From Raphanus sativus (Eukaryota > Streptophyta > Magnoliopsida > Brassicales > Brassicaceae), in contig NC_079518.1 of NCBI RefSeq assembly GCF_000801105.2, positions 15,480,800 through 15,544,799 on the forward strand: a stretch of DNA of 64,000 bases, written 5' to 3'. Numbering within the stretch: position 1 is the first letter of the stretch; each line of letters starts with the position of its first letter. This document shows positions 12,456 through 27,763 of the stretch, piece after piece. Under the pieces are notes generated by a model. That model was given only the letters and a program-made list of their open reading frames with translations. It was not told the DNA's origin and did no database searches. A program made the position numbers and the translations under genes.

Positions 12456-12732
12456 CTGTACAAAGTAATCGAGAAATATTTAGAATTGATATTTTTTTGG
12501 TAAAAGTAGAAATGTTAAACCGACTGTAATAGAGAGGAGAAAAAAATAGTGAAATGAGAAGGAAAATAAAGACCACTCAACTCATAAAGAAAAGAAAGTG
12601 TTGAACCGAAAGAGTCAGTAGCTTCATCTTTCATCTCCACTTAAAAATTTATATTCCATTGTCGTTACCTTTTTTGTGTGTGTTTGCCGACTGTTACCTG
12701 TAAAGGAGTTAAGGGATCCATGTCAAAACCTT

Positions 12733-12812
12733 CTACTTTCTCTCTCTCCTTCCTCTAAATTCAGAAACTTCAACTACCCCTTTCTTTTTTTTTTGCTTTC
12801 TCTCTCGATCTA
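12733..12812 (+). promoter_or_regulatory. CT-rich core promoter / leader of SH3P1-like gene
   Basis: Strong pyrimidine tracts (TTTCTCTCTCTCCTTCC, then TTTGCTTTCTCTCTCGATC) end about 60 bp before the start codon. Such Y-patches are common near plant transcription starts. No clear TATA box was picked out. Confidence 0.4.
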
Positions 12813-12869
12813 GTGAAGAAACCGACTTGAGCGAGGAGGAAAAGAAACCAAAGAGCGCGACTTTCAGCC

Positions 12870-14991
12870 ATGGAAGCCATAAGAAAGCAAGCGGCCAAGC
12901 TCAGAGAGCAAGTTGCTAGACAACAGCAAGTGGGTTTCTTTTCTTTTTTTTTTTTAGATTTATGTGTTATTAGATTTATATTCCGGAGATAAATCTGGAA
13001 AATTGATTATGTGGGTTTCAATAAAGGTGGAATCTTGGAAGTGCTCATGTTTAATTTTATAGTCTTAAGGGGGCAGATAGGTTTGACTGACGTAGGAACT
13101 GGTAGACCTTTGCCTGTTTTAGAATCAATTTTGCCTTGTTGGAGTGATTACGTTATCATTTCAGACAAGATTTGTGTATGTTTCTTTCTTTTGTATAAAG
13201 CTACAGTTACTGTGCAGGCGGTTTTGAAGCATCTAGGGCATGTTAATGCGGATGCTGTGGTTGTTGATGAGGAAGAGCTTCATTGTCATCAGAAACTTCA
13301 AGAACTGTATAGCTCTACCAAGGCTGCAAAGGTAAAATGATAATATTTAGTATTTTTCAAGGAACTTTTTTTTTTTGGAAATCTAATTAGTTTCTTCTGC
13401 TCACAGCGTTTGCAAAGGAACATTGTTCGTGGGCTAGAAGGGTTCATTGCAACAGGCACAAAAGTTGTAGAGATCGGTAGGTTCTTGTTTTTTTTTTAGT
13501 TCAGTCTCATTTACACACTTCTTGGGATCAGATTAGGATTCTTGCATATATAATAGGGTTGAAGTTTGCTGAAGACTTTAAGAAATATGGAGATGAGAAT
13601 CCTGATGCTAACACTCCTCTCTCAAGAGTTGCACATCACTTTGGGACCTCTTACAAGTCTGTGGAAGATGGCAGGGAAACTCTACTTGGTGTTCTTAGTG
13701 AGCAGGTAAAACTTTTGGAGTTAAAAAGTATAATATATATTTTCATTTTTAATAAAGCTTCAGGGTTTGATTTGGTTAGGTTTGTGAGCCAATTCGTACA
13801 ATGATATATAGTGCGCCTTTGGAGGATGCAAGGCATTTAGTGAATCATTACGATAGGTTGAGACAAGAAGTGGAAGCACAGGTAAATAGTCTTTTTTTAT
13901 ATATATATTTGTTTTGAGTCAATTTGTTAATTCTTTAAAAAAAAAAAAATTTTTGTAATGAATATAGGCGACTGATGTACTGAGGAGAAGAGCAAAGTTG
14001 AAGGAATCTGATGTTTCTGAAGAGGCTTACATGAAGCTTAAGAACTCTGAGTCGAGATTGGCTGATCTCAAATCAAGCATGAAAACACTTGGCAAAGAAG
14101 CTACTAAGGCTATGTTAGAAGTTGACAATCAGCAGCAGAGCATAACTTATCAGCGCCTCCGTACTCTGGTTGAAGCTGAGATATCATATCATCGTAATGC
14201 TCTTGATATCCTTGATAAGCTACATTCTGAGGTCTGTCACTCACTCTCTATGATGAACTTGAGATAATGAATAGTACCATACTGATGATGGATGTCTTCA
14301 GATGATTGCTGAGGAAGAAGCTATAGAATCATCACCAAAGTCTCTACCTTTACATTTAGAGGATGCTGCTTCTCATCCCCAAGAAGAAACGAGTTCCAGC
14401 AGTCACAGCAGAGAGATCAAATCAAATCACCATGGAGAAACCAAGCATGAAGAAGTAATCAAACCCAATCCAAAGGACGACATGGAGTCTAGTCCTGAAG
14501 TTGAAATCAAATCCAAACCTCAGAAAGAAATCAAGTCTTCTTCTAGTTCACATGAAGATATCAAAACCACCAATGGATCTGATGATCATCACAGTCAGCA
14601 ACTTCTCAGTCAAAATGATTCCTACTTTCTTGCAAAGGTAATAGTCTTTCGAAAACAGTTCTTCCAAACTCGGTCAAGAACAAGAGTTATGTTTTCTTGT
14701 TTTTTTTTTGTTGAAACAGGTTGTGCACCCGTTTGATGCTCAAGCGCCAGGAGAACTGAGCCTAGCGGTTGATGATTATGTCATCGTTCGACAGGTACAC
14801 TCTTTTCTAAACAATACTACAAAACAGAGAAAGGTGGGTCTAATGATTATGGTTGTGTTTCATGAAACAAGGTGGCTGGGACAGGCTGGTCGGAAGGAGA
14901 ATACAAGGGGAAAGCCGGGTGGTTTCCGTCGGCGTACGTGGAGAAACAAGAGAAAGCTCCTGCGAGCAAGATTGTGGAATCAAACCTTTAA
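12870..14991 (+). CDS. SH3P1: SH3 domain-containing protein 1 (BAR-SH3 protein)
   Basis: SH3P1-type proteins bind curved membranes with an N-terminal BAR-like coiled region and recruit partners with a C-terminal SH3 domain. In Arabidopsis they work in clathrin-coated vesicle trafficking. Nine exons read cleanly: 12870-12929, 13218-13331, 13407-13476, 13557-13705, 13780-13881, 13968-14231, 14302-14637, 14720-14794, 14872-14991. Together they give 429 aa (the Arabidopsis protein is about 10 longer by recall). The start MEAIRKQAAKLREQ lies in a good context (GCCATGG). Residues 1-250 are helix-rich and charged. About 260-365 is a low-complexity E/K/S linker with repeated IKS/EIKS units, the part most divergent from Arabidopsis. 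The SH3 starts near 366 (VVHPFDAQAPGELS) and ends GWFPSAYVEK. The stop TAA falls a few codons before the Arabidopsis end. No disruption is seen. Confidence 0.93.
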
Positions 14992-15429
14992 CCAGCAGCA
15001 ATGATCTCGCCCTCTATAACATATGCATATATACACATACATACATACATAATGTATGATATGTTTGAATGTTTCCACGAGTTCATATGATCATTGTGTG
15101 TTTTCTTCCTTGTTATGTATCATCACAAGTCTTCGACTCTTGAGTCGTTTTCTCTTATCTAAACTTTTGTTTGATGGTGTCCTCTGTAATATTTACTCTG
15201 AAAAATGATAATGATCTTCCTTTGTCTCAGTATCTCTTCTTGCTTCTTTTATTGGAGAAAATCAACACGAGCAGGTGGAGTTACAAGTTGAATTTGGTCT
15301 TTCACGTTTTGAGTCACCAGTGAAAAAGGTTTCGAGGTATTTTGAAAGGCACAGTAGACTTGGGCATCTGGTACAACAGAGGGGGAATGTGAGAGTTACT
15401 TTGTTTATACTGACAGTGATTAGCAGAAA
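14992..15429. other. 3' UTR of SH3P1-like gene and short spacer
   Basis: T-rich sequence after the stop, with a short ACAT microsatellite-like stretch (15024-15050), likely includes the 3' UTR. No separate gene is recognised. Confidence 0.45.
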
Positions 15430-15790
15430 GTGCACTTGAGGGTATGTGTTTCTCATGGTTATAGCATGGTGTTCAAAGAAGCCACCAATAAGTCGCATTG
15501 TCCACTACACAAGTCGAATATGTGGTTGCCTCAGCTTGTGTTTGGTTCAAACGAATGTTAAAGGAGGAAGGATGTGAGGTAGAAGGGAAGCACTGTCAAC
15601 AATCAAGCTCTAACAAACTGCAGACATTTATACAAAACCACTAAAGATAGAGAGAGAGATGTTGGAGAAGATGAGAAATAGATTTGAGATTCACTCTTTA
15701 GGGAAGCTAAAACTTAAAATATCAAGTTTTAGTTCAGGGGAGTTTTGCTGAAGCAAATCAACAGATAATATAGTAGGAGCAGGTTGTGTT
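15430..15790 (+). pseudogene. Ty1/copia RNase H and 3'-end relic
   Basis: Across broken frames the sequence reads like the end of a copia polyprotein. WCSKKPPISR near 15467 resembles the RNase H 'W-SKKQ' motif. VEYVVASACVWF near 15517 resembles the 'AEYVAAS' block. Near 15635 a stretch like IYTKPLKIERE matches the usual 'TKPL' ending. At least two frameshifts are needed and no LTR was found, so it is an old fragment between two host genes. The assignment rests on motif recognition only. Confidence 0.5.
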
Positions 15791-16049
15791 GGTAAAAAAA
15801 AAAAAAAAAAGATTTTTGGGTAAATTAATTGGAGAAGCATAGTATACAAGCTCTGTGAGAAGATGTACCACTAGGATACAACAAGCTCTTATCGGTGTTA
15901 CGAGTTTGCATTAGTCTTTGATCAAATAAATAATGGCTTTGAGTCTTACTTTCAGTCTAAGTTGTTTACGTGAGTTTCTGTTTTGATTGTAAGGCTATCA
16001 GAATTGAAATCATTCTCAGACAGTTTGAATCTTAAGACTCTGTTTTCTC

Positions 16050-17858
16050 TTGGTTTCGGTGATAAAAGTTGATGGGCCCTCTGTTTTTTTCTTCCGACAG
16101 GTCCTTCAAAAAAGCTTCAAGCTTTTGACGTTTCTCTCAAGAAGTAAGATGGGTCCTGTACAAACGCCATCACTCATAGCATACAACAAGATGCTCAAAT
16201 CTTTCGCCGACACCAAAACCTTCACCAAAGTCTTGTCTCTGTTCGCTGAACTGCGACGAAACGCCTTGTATCCCGACAATTTCACCTTACCAATCATTCT
16301 CAAATCAATCGGACGCTTGAGGAACGTTGCGGAAGGTGAGAAAATCCACGGCTACGCTCTTAAATCCGGGCTAAACCTCGATCCATACGTGTGTAACTCG
16401 CTCATGGGAATGTACGCTGCGCTGGGTAAGATGGAGATCGCTCGCAAGGTGTTCGACGAAATGCCTGAACGAGATGTTGTTTCTTGGAACGGCTTGATTT
16501 CTAGCTACGTTGGGCACGGGAGGTTTGACGACGCCGTCGCTGTTTTCAAGCGGATGAGTAAGGAGAGTGACTTGAAGCCTGATGAGAGCACGATCGTTAG
16601 CACACTCTCGGCTTGTTCTGCTTTGAAGAATTTGGAACTTGGTGAAGTGATTCACAGGTATGTTGTTGCTGTTGGCGGAGAGTTTGAGACGAGTGTTAAG
16701 ATTGGGAACGCGTTGGTGGATATGTTCTGTAAATGCGGGTGTCTAGATAAGGCTAGAGGGGTGTTTGAGTCGATGAGAGTGAGAAATGTGAAGTGTTGGA
16801 CAAGCATGGTCTCTGGGTATGTTAGTAACGGTAGGGTTGATGAGGGTAGAGAGTTGTTTGAGAGGAGTCCTGTGAAAGATGTTGTTCTGTGGACAGCTAT
16901 GATGAATGGGTATGTTCGGTTTAGACGGTTTGATGAAGCGCTCGAGCTGTTCAGGCGCATGCAAAGCCAAGGTGTTAGACCTGATAACTTCGTGCTTGTC
17001 TCTCTCTTGAAAGGCTGTTCTCAGACGGGGGCGCTAGAGCAGGGGAAGTGGATCCATGGGTACATATGTGAGAACAGAGTTAGAGTGGATAAAGTGGTTG
17101 GTACTGCTCTTGTCGACATGTATGCTAAATGCGGGTGCATAGAGACAGCTCTAGAGGTTTTCTACGAAACTAGAGAGAGAGACACTGCTTCTTGGACATC
17201 GCTTATCTACGGTCTTGCCATGAACGGGATGTCAAGGAGAGCGATGGACTTGTACTACGAGATGGAAAACGGGGGTGTTAGATTAGATGATATAACCTTT
17301 GTCTCGGTGTTAACAGCCTGTAACCACGGTGGATTTGTAGGAGAAGGACGTGGAGTTTTCTATTCGATGAGCAATGTACATAAGATCAGGCCTAAATCAG
17401 AGCACTATAGCTGTATGATTGACCTACTATGCAGAGCTGGTTGTTTAGAAGAAGCAGAGGAATTGATTGATAAGATGAGAGATGGAAGCGATAAAACTTT
17501 AGTTCCTGTGTACTGCTCTTTGCTAAGCGCTGCTCGGAACTATGGGAATGTGGAGTTAGCTGAAAGAGTAGCGGAGAAGCTGGAGAAAGTGGAAGTTAGT
17601 GATTCGAGTGCTCATACTCTGCTGGCCAGTGTATACGCATCTGCCAATAAATGGGAAGATGTGACGAATGTGCGAAGCAAAATGAAAGATTTGGGAATCA
17701 GAAAGTTTCCTGGTTGCAGCTCTGTGGAGATTGATGGGGTTCCTCATGAATCCATTGTTGGAGATACATCATCATCATCATCATCTCACCCAAAAGTGGA
17801 TGAGATTAAATACAATGCTGTATCAAACTACAAGTTGGATGTTGAGTTTGGAACATGA
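16050..17858 (+). CDS. Pentatricopeptide repeat protein, PLS class, E type
   Basis: PPR proteins of this class bind specific organelle transcripts and usually support C-to-U editing in chloroplasts or mitochondria. This is one uninterrupted exon of 602 codons. Repeats of about 31-36 residues run from about residue 45 to 500, with typical PLS motifs such as VSWNGLISSYVGHGRFDDA, NALVDMFCKCGCLDKA and ALVDMYAKCGCIETA. An E-type tail follows (SAHTLLASVYASANKWEDV, GCSSVEIDG) with no DYW domain, so editing would need a partner deaminase. It closely resembles Arabidopsis At1g31430 by recall, which fits its place beside SH3P1. The start is uncertain: the upstream Met may lie before a cryptic acceptor (TTCCGACAG), and Met34 is an alternative. 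A short TCA microsatellite near 17769 encodes a serine run in the tail. Confidence 0.9.
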   Translation: MVSVIKVDGPSVFFFRQVLQKSFKLLTFLSRSKMGPVQTPSLIAYNKMLKSFADTKTFTKVLSLFAELRRNALYPDNFTLPIILKSIGRLRNVAEGEKIHGYALKSGLNLDPYVCNSLMGMYAALGKMEIARKVFDEMPERDVVSWNGLISSYVGHGRFDDAVAVFKRMSKESDLKPDESTIVSTLSACSALKNLELGEVIHRYVVAVGGEFETSVKIGNALVDMFCKCGCLDKARGVFESMRVRNVKCWTSMVSGYVSNGRVDEGRELFERSPVKDVVLWTAMMNGYVRFRRFDEALELFRRMQSQGVRPDNFVLVSLLKGCSQTGALEQGKWIHGYICENRVRVDKVVGTALVDMYAKCGCIETALEVFYETRERDTASWTSLIYGLAMNGMSRRAMDLYYEMENGGVRLDDITFVSVLTACNHGGFVGEGRGVFYSMSNVHKIRPKSEHYSCMIDLLCRAGCLEEAEELIDKMRDGSDKTLVPVYCSLLSAARNYGNVELAERVAEKLEKVEVSDSSAHTLLASVYASANKWEDVTNVRSKMKDLGIRKFPGCSSVEIDGVPHESIVGDTSSSSSSHPKVDEIKYNAVSNYKLDVEFGT

Positions 17859-17883
17859 AGTAATTGAAAGTTGACACTTTCTT

Positions 17884-18170
17884 GTGTTAGATAACTTATT
17901 AGGCAACCTAATAGCAAAAGCTGATCTTTTTACATACTTTAACTGCTGGCCTTATATTCAGCATTGTGCTCATGAATTGAAGCTAATGAATCGATACCAG
18001 TTGGGGATTCTAAATGAAGTGGAGGATGAGATTGATAAATTGAGAAACAGGAATACCAGTTTTACTGAAATGTAGAGGAGGCAAGAAGAAGACAAATAAG
18101 CATGGATTATTTCAAAACAACAGTTGAGAGGGAGAAAGCAAAATTTTAACAAGGGGTCACAACTATGCAG
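17884..18170 (+). other. Coding-like relic with coiled-coil character
   Basis: Just after the PPR stop an open stretch reads HELKLMNRYQLGILNEVEDE and then a charged IDKLRNRN. Past a TAG the same frame continues as RRQEEDK, and past another stop as AWIISKQQLRGRK. The heptad-like charged pattern suggests a decayed exon of a coiled-coil protein rather than 3' UTR alone. I do not recognise the family. Confidence 0.3.
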
Positions 18171-18705
18171 TGCAGTTCAATTTCATGTTTAATAAAATTT
18201 CTTCACCAAAAATCTGAAGAGAAATATAAGAGAACGGCTGAAGAAGAATGGCTCCAATCTTGTAAAACTGTGTGGGTGGGGGAGGAGGAGGTTGGGGGAG
18301 GGAATTAAATGGTAACCTTCATTGGCATTTGCAGATTTTAGCAAAACCACGAGGCATTGACTAAAGGATCTCACTAGCATGTAGCCAACCAACAACGTTA
18401 AGGCCCTTTCTCAATGAACGAAACATCAGATTGGTCGGTTCCCACTGAAGAACAAGAACCCCAAAACTATATACATGAGTTTGTTCTACCGCTTGAGAGA
18501 CGTGTCAAAAATGTGGTAAAACAGAATCTTTTGTATGATTACATTAAGCAACTTCACTTGGAAAACAAGGTGCAAGTGTATATCGATTAGGCATCCCTTA
18601 AACGCCAATTCCTAGTACATAGTTAATGCATAGAATCACTCGGCCAAAAATCTATTTTTTATATAATATAAAACCTAAGAACAGATATTGTCAAAACCGG
18701 ATGCA
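18171..18705. other. Convergent 3' region between PPR gene and RECQL2
   Basis: The two flanking genes converge here, so this interval should hold the RECQL2 3' UTR and possibly the PPR 3' end. A purine-rich G-run (GTGGGGGAGGAGGAGG, 18275-18295) is the only distinctive feature. Confidence 0.4.
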
Positions 18706-22802
<4,097 letters not shown>

Positions 22803-23069
22803 TGGTTCACCGGCTTAATCAACGGTGTCTGTGTGTTTTTTCACCCTTCCGTCGTCGGCGTCGCGGCTAATAAGAAAGAGGTGAAGCAGAATATAATGGG
22901 CCTTATGAGACCCGACGTTTTATAATAGCCTTTTAACGGCCTTGTTTTTAAAACAAAAGTCAAAAGCCTATTTTATTATTCTTGAAATGGTCTGGATAAT
23001 CTGATCGAAATAGAATAATTAATGTAAAAAATATCTCTATAAAAAATCCTCGTAGACTTAGTTAAAAAA
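22803..23069. other. RECQL2 upstream region
   Basis: GC-rich just upstream of the start (CCGTCGTCGGCGTCGCGGC at 22848-22866), then AT-rich. It probably contains the promoter and leader. No TATA box is obvious. Confidence 0.4.
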
Positions 23070-24060
23070 TCAAAAATAGCATTTTAAGTTAGTTTTCAGA
23101 ACATGAGATATTCTGAAATTTGGAAAACAAATCAGCAGTGTTACTATAGCATCTAGTTCTATTGCAAAACTTGGCCATGTTTGAGACTCCTTTATCATCG
23201 CGATTAGATATTTGTAATCCGTCCCGAAATGCTGACATGAAAAATATTGTAACATGCTTTCCAGATCTCATCGTAGAGCTTCCACTTAGGAATGTAGATT
23301 CATCTCTCGTCTTCTTACATTTCACATCCCCATAAACTGAATCTTTCCAAAGTTATCTTTCCAAACCCATCCGCATCCACTGTATTGTACTGTGTTGTGT
23401 CCGTCCATGAGTCATCTATCATACATAAATTATCTAGACTTATGATATGGGCTTTCTCGTGGCTAGATTCTTGTGAATCCGGAGTTACCACCTCATTTGC
23501 ATTAAACGAGGTTTGACACTCGCTTTCTACATATCGGACCAGTTCCAAAGGATCCCTATCAATCCTCCTAAAGAGTTTATCATTCTGAGCCTTCCAAATA
23601 TATCAAATTATCCAGGGATAAGAATCCATATCTAGTTCTGCTTCAACAATGTCATTTTTTTCTTCAAAAGAGGTAGTCCATATTAGCATATACGTTTGGT
23701 AGTGAAAAATGTTAGGAGAAGATGGTGTAGCTGAAAGGACCCATACTTAAATAGCTGGGGGACATCCAAAGATGGCTGAGTAACAATTTCTTCTGACTCC
23801 CCACATGTTAGGCAGTAATTATCGCTTCTCATATTGCGGCGTGTCAGATTTCTCGTTACAACCACATACCATGTTGGTAACTGCCACAAAAAATGGTATA
23901 TCTTCTTCGGTGTTTTCACTTTCCAAGCAAAGTTTGTAGCTTGGTTATACTTTGACTCTAATACCTATTTCTCTTCCTCCTTGTTCCATAAAATAACCAA
24001 GTTACATTGTAATAAAGGGGTTGTCAGTGGAGTTTCTATCCTGGGTTTGAATAGCATTGA
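23070..24060 (-). pseudogene. Non-LTR retrotransposon (LINE) reverse-transcriptase tail relic
   Basis: On the minus strand, KTPKKIYHFLWQL followed by a CLTCGESEE cysteine pair (23780-23910) matches the zinc-binding reverse-transcriptase domain found at the end of plant LINE ORF2. Further along are RNase H-like blocks: DPLELVRYVESECQT, then WTDTTQY and SGCGWVWKDNFGKIQ across frames (23315-23560). Several stops and frameshifts separate them. No poly(A) tail or target duplication was found. It is an old fragment lying directly upstream of RECQL2. Confidence 0.6.
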
Positions 24061-24690
24061 TAGATTTAATCCCTCATACATACCAGAATGCAAAGCTTTG
24101 TGAAATTAATCTTTGAACCTATAAAACTTTTGAAATCCACATTATCAAAAGAAATCATAAAACATAAATGACTAAAAGTGGATATCTGTTTCTTAGAAAT
24201 GTAGTCAATATTGCTTTTAGTGATCCCACTTTTTTAATACAGACCACAAATTAATTTAATTTAGTTTCATGAACTTATCAGTACCAGATAATTTTATGTT
24301 TTACTTTTAAAAGTACTACCCCACACCCAAAAAAAAGAGAAAATTGTTTTTTTAGGCCAAAAAAACAACAACTATATCATATTAGTCTAATCTTTCTTTT
24401 GTACCATTTTTCCTCTAATACGCATTACTATTTTCTAAATAAATAAATTAAATAAATAAAATAAAAATAGTAAATACTGATGAAAATACCTATATCAACT
24501 TATTGATATATTTTTCATTTCAAAAAATATTAAATCATAATTTCATATTTTGTTCTAAAAATGTAGAATTGACATATAAAATATCTAGTAAAAAATATAA
24601 TCTACTTTTTTCATTGAATTTACTATGTTTAGAATATGTGTTATACGTAAATAGTAATCTAAAAATATTGGAAAACACATTCTACGCTAA
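24061..24690. other. AT-rich spacer
   Basis: No gene is recognised. Low-complexity AT sequence with short chance frames. Confidence 0.4.
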
Positions 24691-24811
24691 ACTATAGTTC
24701 TAAATTCTGTAGAAATCGAAATCTACACATTACTATAATCTAAAACCTGGAGAAATCAGAATCTACATATTACTATAAATCTAAAACTAGTAGAAATCGA
24801 TTTCTAACATG
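24691..24811. repeat. Three tandem copies, about 40 bp each
   Basis: Units start CTATA and run through 'tctaaa..ctg(t)agaaatc.gaatctac.cattac' at 24692, 24733 and 24773, diverged from each other at several positions. No function is apparent. Confidence 0.65.
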
Positions 24812-24939
24812 TTTTTTGTATTCTACCTACTTTAGAATACATGTTCTTCGGATAATTAGAAGAGAATATTTTGAATATTCTGTTTTCTTATTTATTAATA
24901 AACTCGATTTTTAATTTTTTTAAAAAAATTTAGTAAATA

Positions 24940-25265
24940 TATTTTTAAAAAAGAAAATATTTTTTAAAAAAGAAAATTTGTTTTGGGCTAAAAAATAACT
25001 GAGATTTTTAATTTTTGAAAAAATATTTTAAAAAAATCTTTAGTATAAAGAATCTTTTAAAAAAACTTTAAAAAAGAAAATTTAAAAAAGGAAATTCGTT
25101 TTTGGGTTAAAAAATAATTGAGATTTAATTTAAAAAAAAATGTTTTAGTATAAAAAAAATTTAGTAAAAAAATCTTTTGAAAAAAAATAAAATCTTAAAA
25201 AAAAAAAAATTAGTTTTTCTGGGCTAAAAAAATAATTGAGATTTTTAATTTTTATTTTTAATTGT
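24940..25265. repeat. Three diverged tandem copies, about 115 bp each
   Basis: Each copy contains 'ttgttttgggctaaaaaata' or a close variant followed by 'attgagatttttaattt' (about 24978, 25099 and 25213), embedded in A-rich tracts. It looks like satellite-style local amplification of AT-rich DNA. Confidence 0.55.
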
Positions 25266-26575
25266 AATTTGAATTTTTAATTGAAATTTAAGGATAGTAT
25301 TACCATTTAGAAAAAATTAGTCTAATAAAACATAAAGTAAGAGAGATTAGACTAAGACGACATAGTTATTGTTTTCTTTTTTTGTTTAATCTGGGAAAAT
25401 CTCAAATCTTTGAAGGACCCAGACATATTTATTATTTTTTGTGCTAGAAAAAGCAGTTTTCCCAAAAAAATTAATACAGAGACGAGACACTAGAATTATT
25501 TCATATAACTAAGATCTGTCTGGATAACTTTTTACTCTAAAAAGATCTTTTAATCTAAATGTTTAGAGTAAAAGTTTGTTTTACTTCAGTTCGATTCTTC
25601 TAAACCAACACGATAAATAAAAAATGTTAGTTTTATTTTCGCAAAAAAATGTTTTCTCTTTTCTGGTTCATGGCAATATTTTTCCTCTTCTTTTTTTTTT
25701 TAATTTTTTGCTTGAATTACTCTTCTTTATAAAAGTCCAGAATAACACAAAAGTCCAAAATAATTATTTTTCTCCTTTTTCTCTCATTTATTCTACATTA
25801 CTCTACTCACATTTCACGAGTTAGACGTCCCATAGTTTTAAAATGAAGAACATGTCGGGACCAAACAGCCAGCAGCTTTAGAAGCTGCGACCCATACCGA
25901 ATAATAAAAAAATCAATCCCCCCTACACCTCATGGAGTATATAAAAGCACTAGACGACAAAACTACCTTTTTGCCAACTGCGTCATCGCTTGTGTCATTT
26001 ATGCTTTGAATCTTATCTAAAACTGTTGAAACTAACAGCGAAGCTTTGCATGATTTCATAACAGTGATAACACACGTGATAGCTTGGTTCATGTAACCGA
26101 TAGAACTCTGATAGCTCCAAACTAAAGCGGTGCAGTCAAGGCCACATCTGAAATTTTGAAGATCTTAAACATTTCTTTAAAAAAGTTTAGTTAATAAAAA
26201 CTTTTTTATAATTTGAAAAACTCATATCTTTGTAAAAATCTTTCAATTTTTTTAGATACCAAGAGCATCTCCAACAATCATTTTTTCCCTCTATAATAGC
26301 ATTTAGAATCAAAATTATTTCATGTCATCTCTATTTTTGCTTTTAAAAATAGAAATTTTTTTTTTCTATTTATAGAAGAATAAATAACATATCTAATATT
26401 ATACTCTATATTTGGAAATTTCAATTTTAGAAAATACATTAGACTAAAATCCATCTCTATTATACAATTGAAGTAAAAAATATATAAATACGGTGGAAAT
26501 GGTCTAACCCTAATGTTAACCATATCTCATATCTGGGATTGAGCACAGTGAAACAAACGATGTAGAAGATAGTGT
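25266..26575. other. Spacer with possible MITE fragment
   Basis: Contains a less AT-rich island at 25830-26160 without a recognisable frame. From 26266, AGAGCATCTCCAACAATC is the kind of edge seen on a common Brassicaceae MITE group, but the opposite end was not found before the gap. No gene is claimed. Confidence 0.35.
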
Positions 26576-26675
26576 NNNNNNNNNNNNNNNNNNNNNNNNN
26601 NNNNNNNNNNNNNNNNNNNNNNNNNNNNNNNNNNNNNNNNNNNNNNNNNNNNNNNNNNNNNNNNNNNNNNNNNNN
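26576..26675. other. Assembly gap (100 N)
   Basis: Scaffold gap placeholder of unknown true size, about 340 bp left of the amine oxidase pseudogene. Its missing first exon could lie here. Confidence 0.95.
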
Positions 26676-27011
26676 AAAAAATAGACCATGTGCATCTACT
26701 CCTTGGGCACACCCCAAGAGCAGGCACTGTTTGATAGTTATCTCAATATATAAAGATAACAACTCCGTCAAAATATGATAAGTATATTTTTTTTAATCAT
26801 GGTTTTAAGACTCTAATTTTTTTTTTCTTATGGTATTTGCACTACTAGTGTTAATATAAAGAATTATGGTCCATGTAAAATTATTTATACCTATATTTTG
26901 TTAAAAGGTATGTGCAATTTAAATTTAATTAAAAATAAATAATACGTATAACTTGTGGAATAAAAAATAGACATGCTTAATAATGTGATGATTTCAAATG
27001 GTGGTGAATAG

Positions 27012-27625
27012 ATGGGCGAATTGGGAGTTTCACATGTCGTTCGACATTCGAGCCGGTCTCAATCATCTCTCTTGCGTCCATTTTTGATATGGATGATGAT
27101 CGAAGTAAGTATCGGAAGTCTATTGAAGGCCATTTTTCAGAGATATTCATACCCTACATGGACCCAATTAGTGATGATTGGTACTCTATTTACTTACCTT
27201 GACTGTGTGACTTCGGTTGTGGTCAATCCGCGGTGTCTCTTGAGCCGTATACCGATTGTCCCGCGAATGCTGGTTTCATGGATGGTGTTTTAGCAAGCCA
27301 AGATGGAACTCCTACAAAAGTATCCAATGTTATGTGCATTTTTGAAAAATATGCGGGAAACATTATGTGGCGACATACCGAAGCTGAGATTCCTGGGTTA
27401 AAGTAATAAATTATAATATCATATTATGAAATATATCTTCGTAATTGTACGATTTTCTATTGATACATAATATGATAAAATAGTTATATTGACATAAAAT
27501 GTTGTTGCAGATCACTGAGGTGAGACCTGATGTAAGTCTTGTAGTCCGGTTGGTTACAACAATGGGCAACTACGACTACATAGTCGACTACGAGTTTCAA
27601 ACCTAGTGGTTCCATCAAAGTGGGG
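27012..27625 (+). pseudogene. Copper amine oxidase pseudogene, exons 2-3 only
   Basis: Two exons correspond to exons 2 and 3 of the intact gene at 45145, with the same intron positions (exon 2 at 27012-27402, exon 3 at 27511-27625) and similar flanking bases (GGTGAATAG|ATGGGCGAATTGG). Exon 2 has a frameshift near 27058 and an in-frame TGA at the position of the catalytic-base motif (YLP-stop-LCDFG, where the intact gene has YLDCGDFG). Exon 3 has an extra T (GAGTTTCAAACC). The topaquinone site NYDY is still readable. Exons 1, 4 and 5 were not found nearby. The retained intron argues for a DNA-level duplication rather than retroposition. Confidence 0.88.
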
Positions 27626-27763
27626 GTAAATTTTTCGAAATTTTTCATTTTAATTCATTGATTTGAAACTTAACTGTGTATCATTTCCGTTTTCCATTTT
27701 GGTTAAAACTCCTTTCATACATAAACATATTTGCTTATGTTATAAAAACGAACGCGATATATA

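Noticed and set aside
24300..25300. Possible matrix attachment or centromeric satellite
   Set aside because: High AT content alone does not support it; repeat number is low and no known Brassica centromere satellite was recognised.
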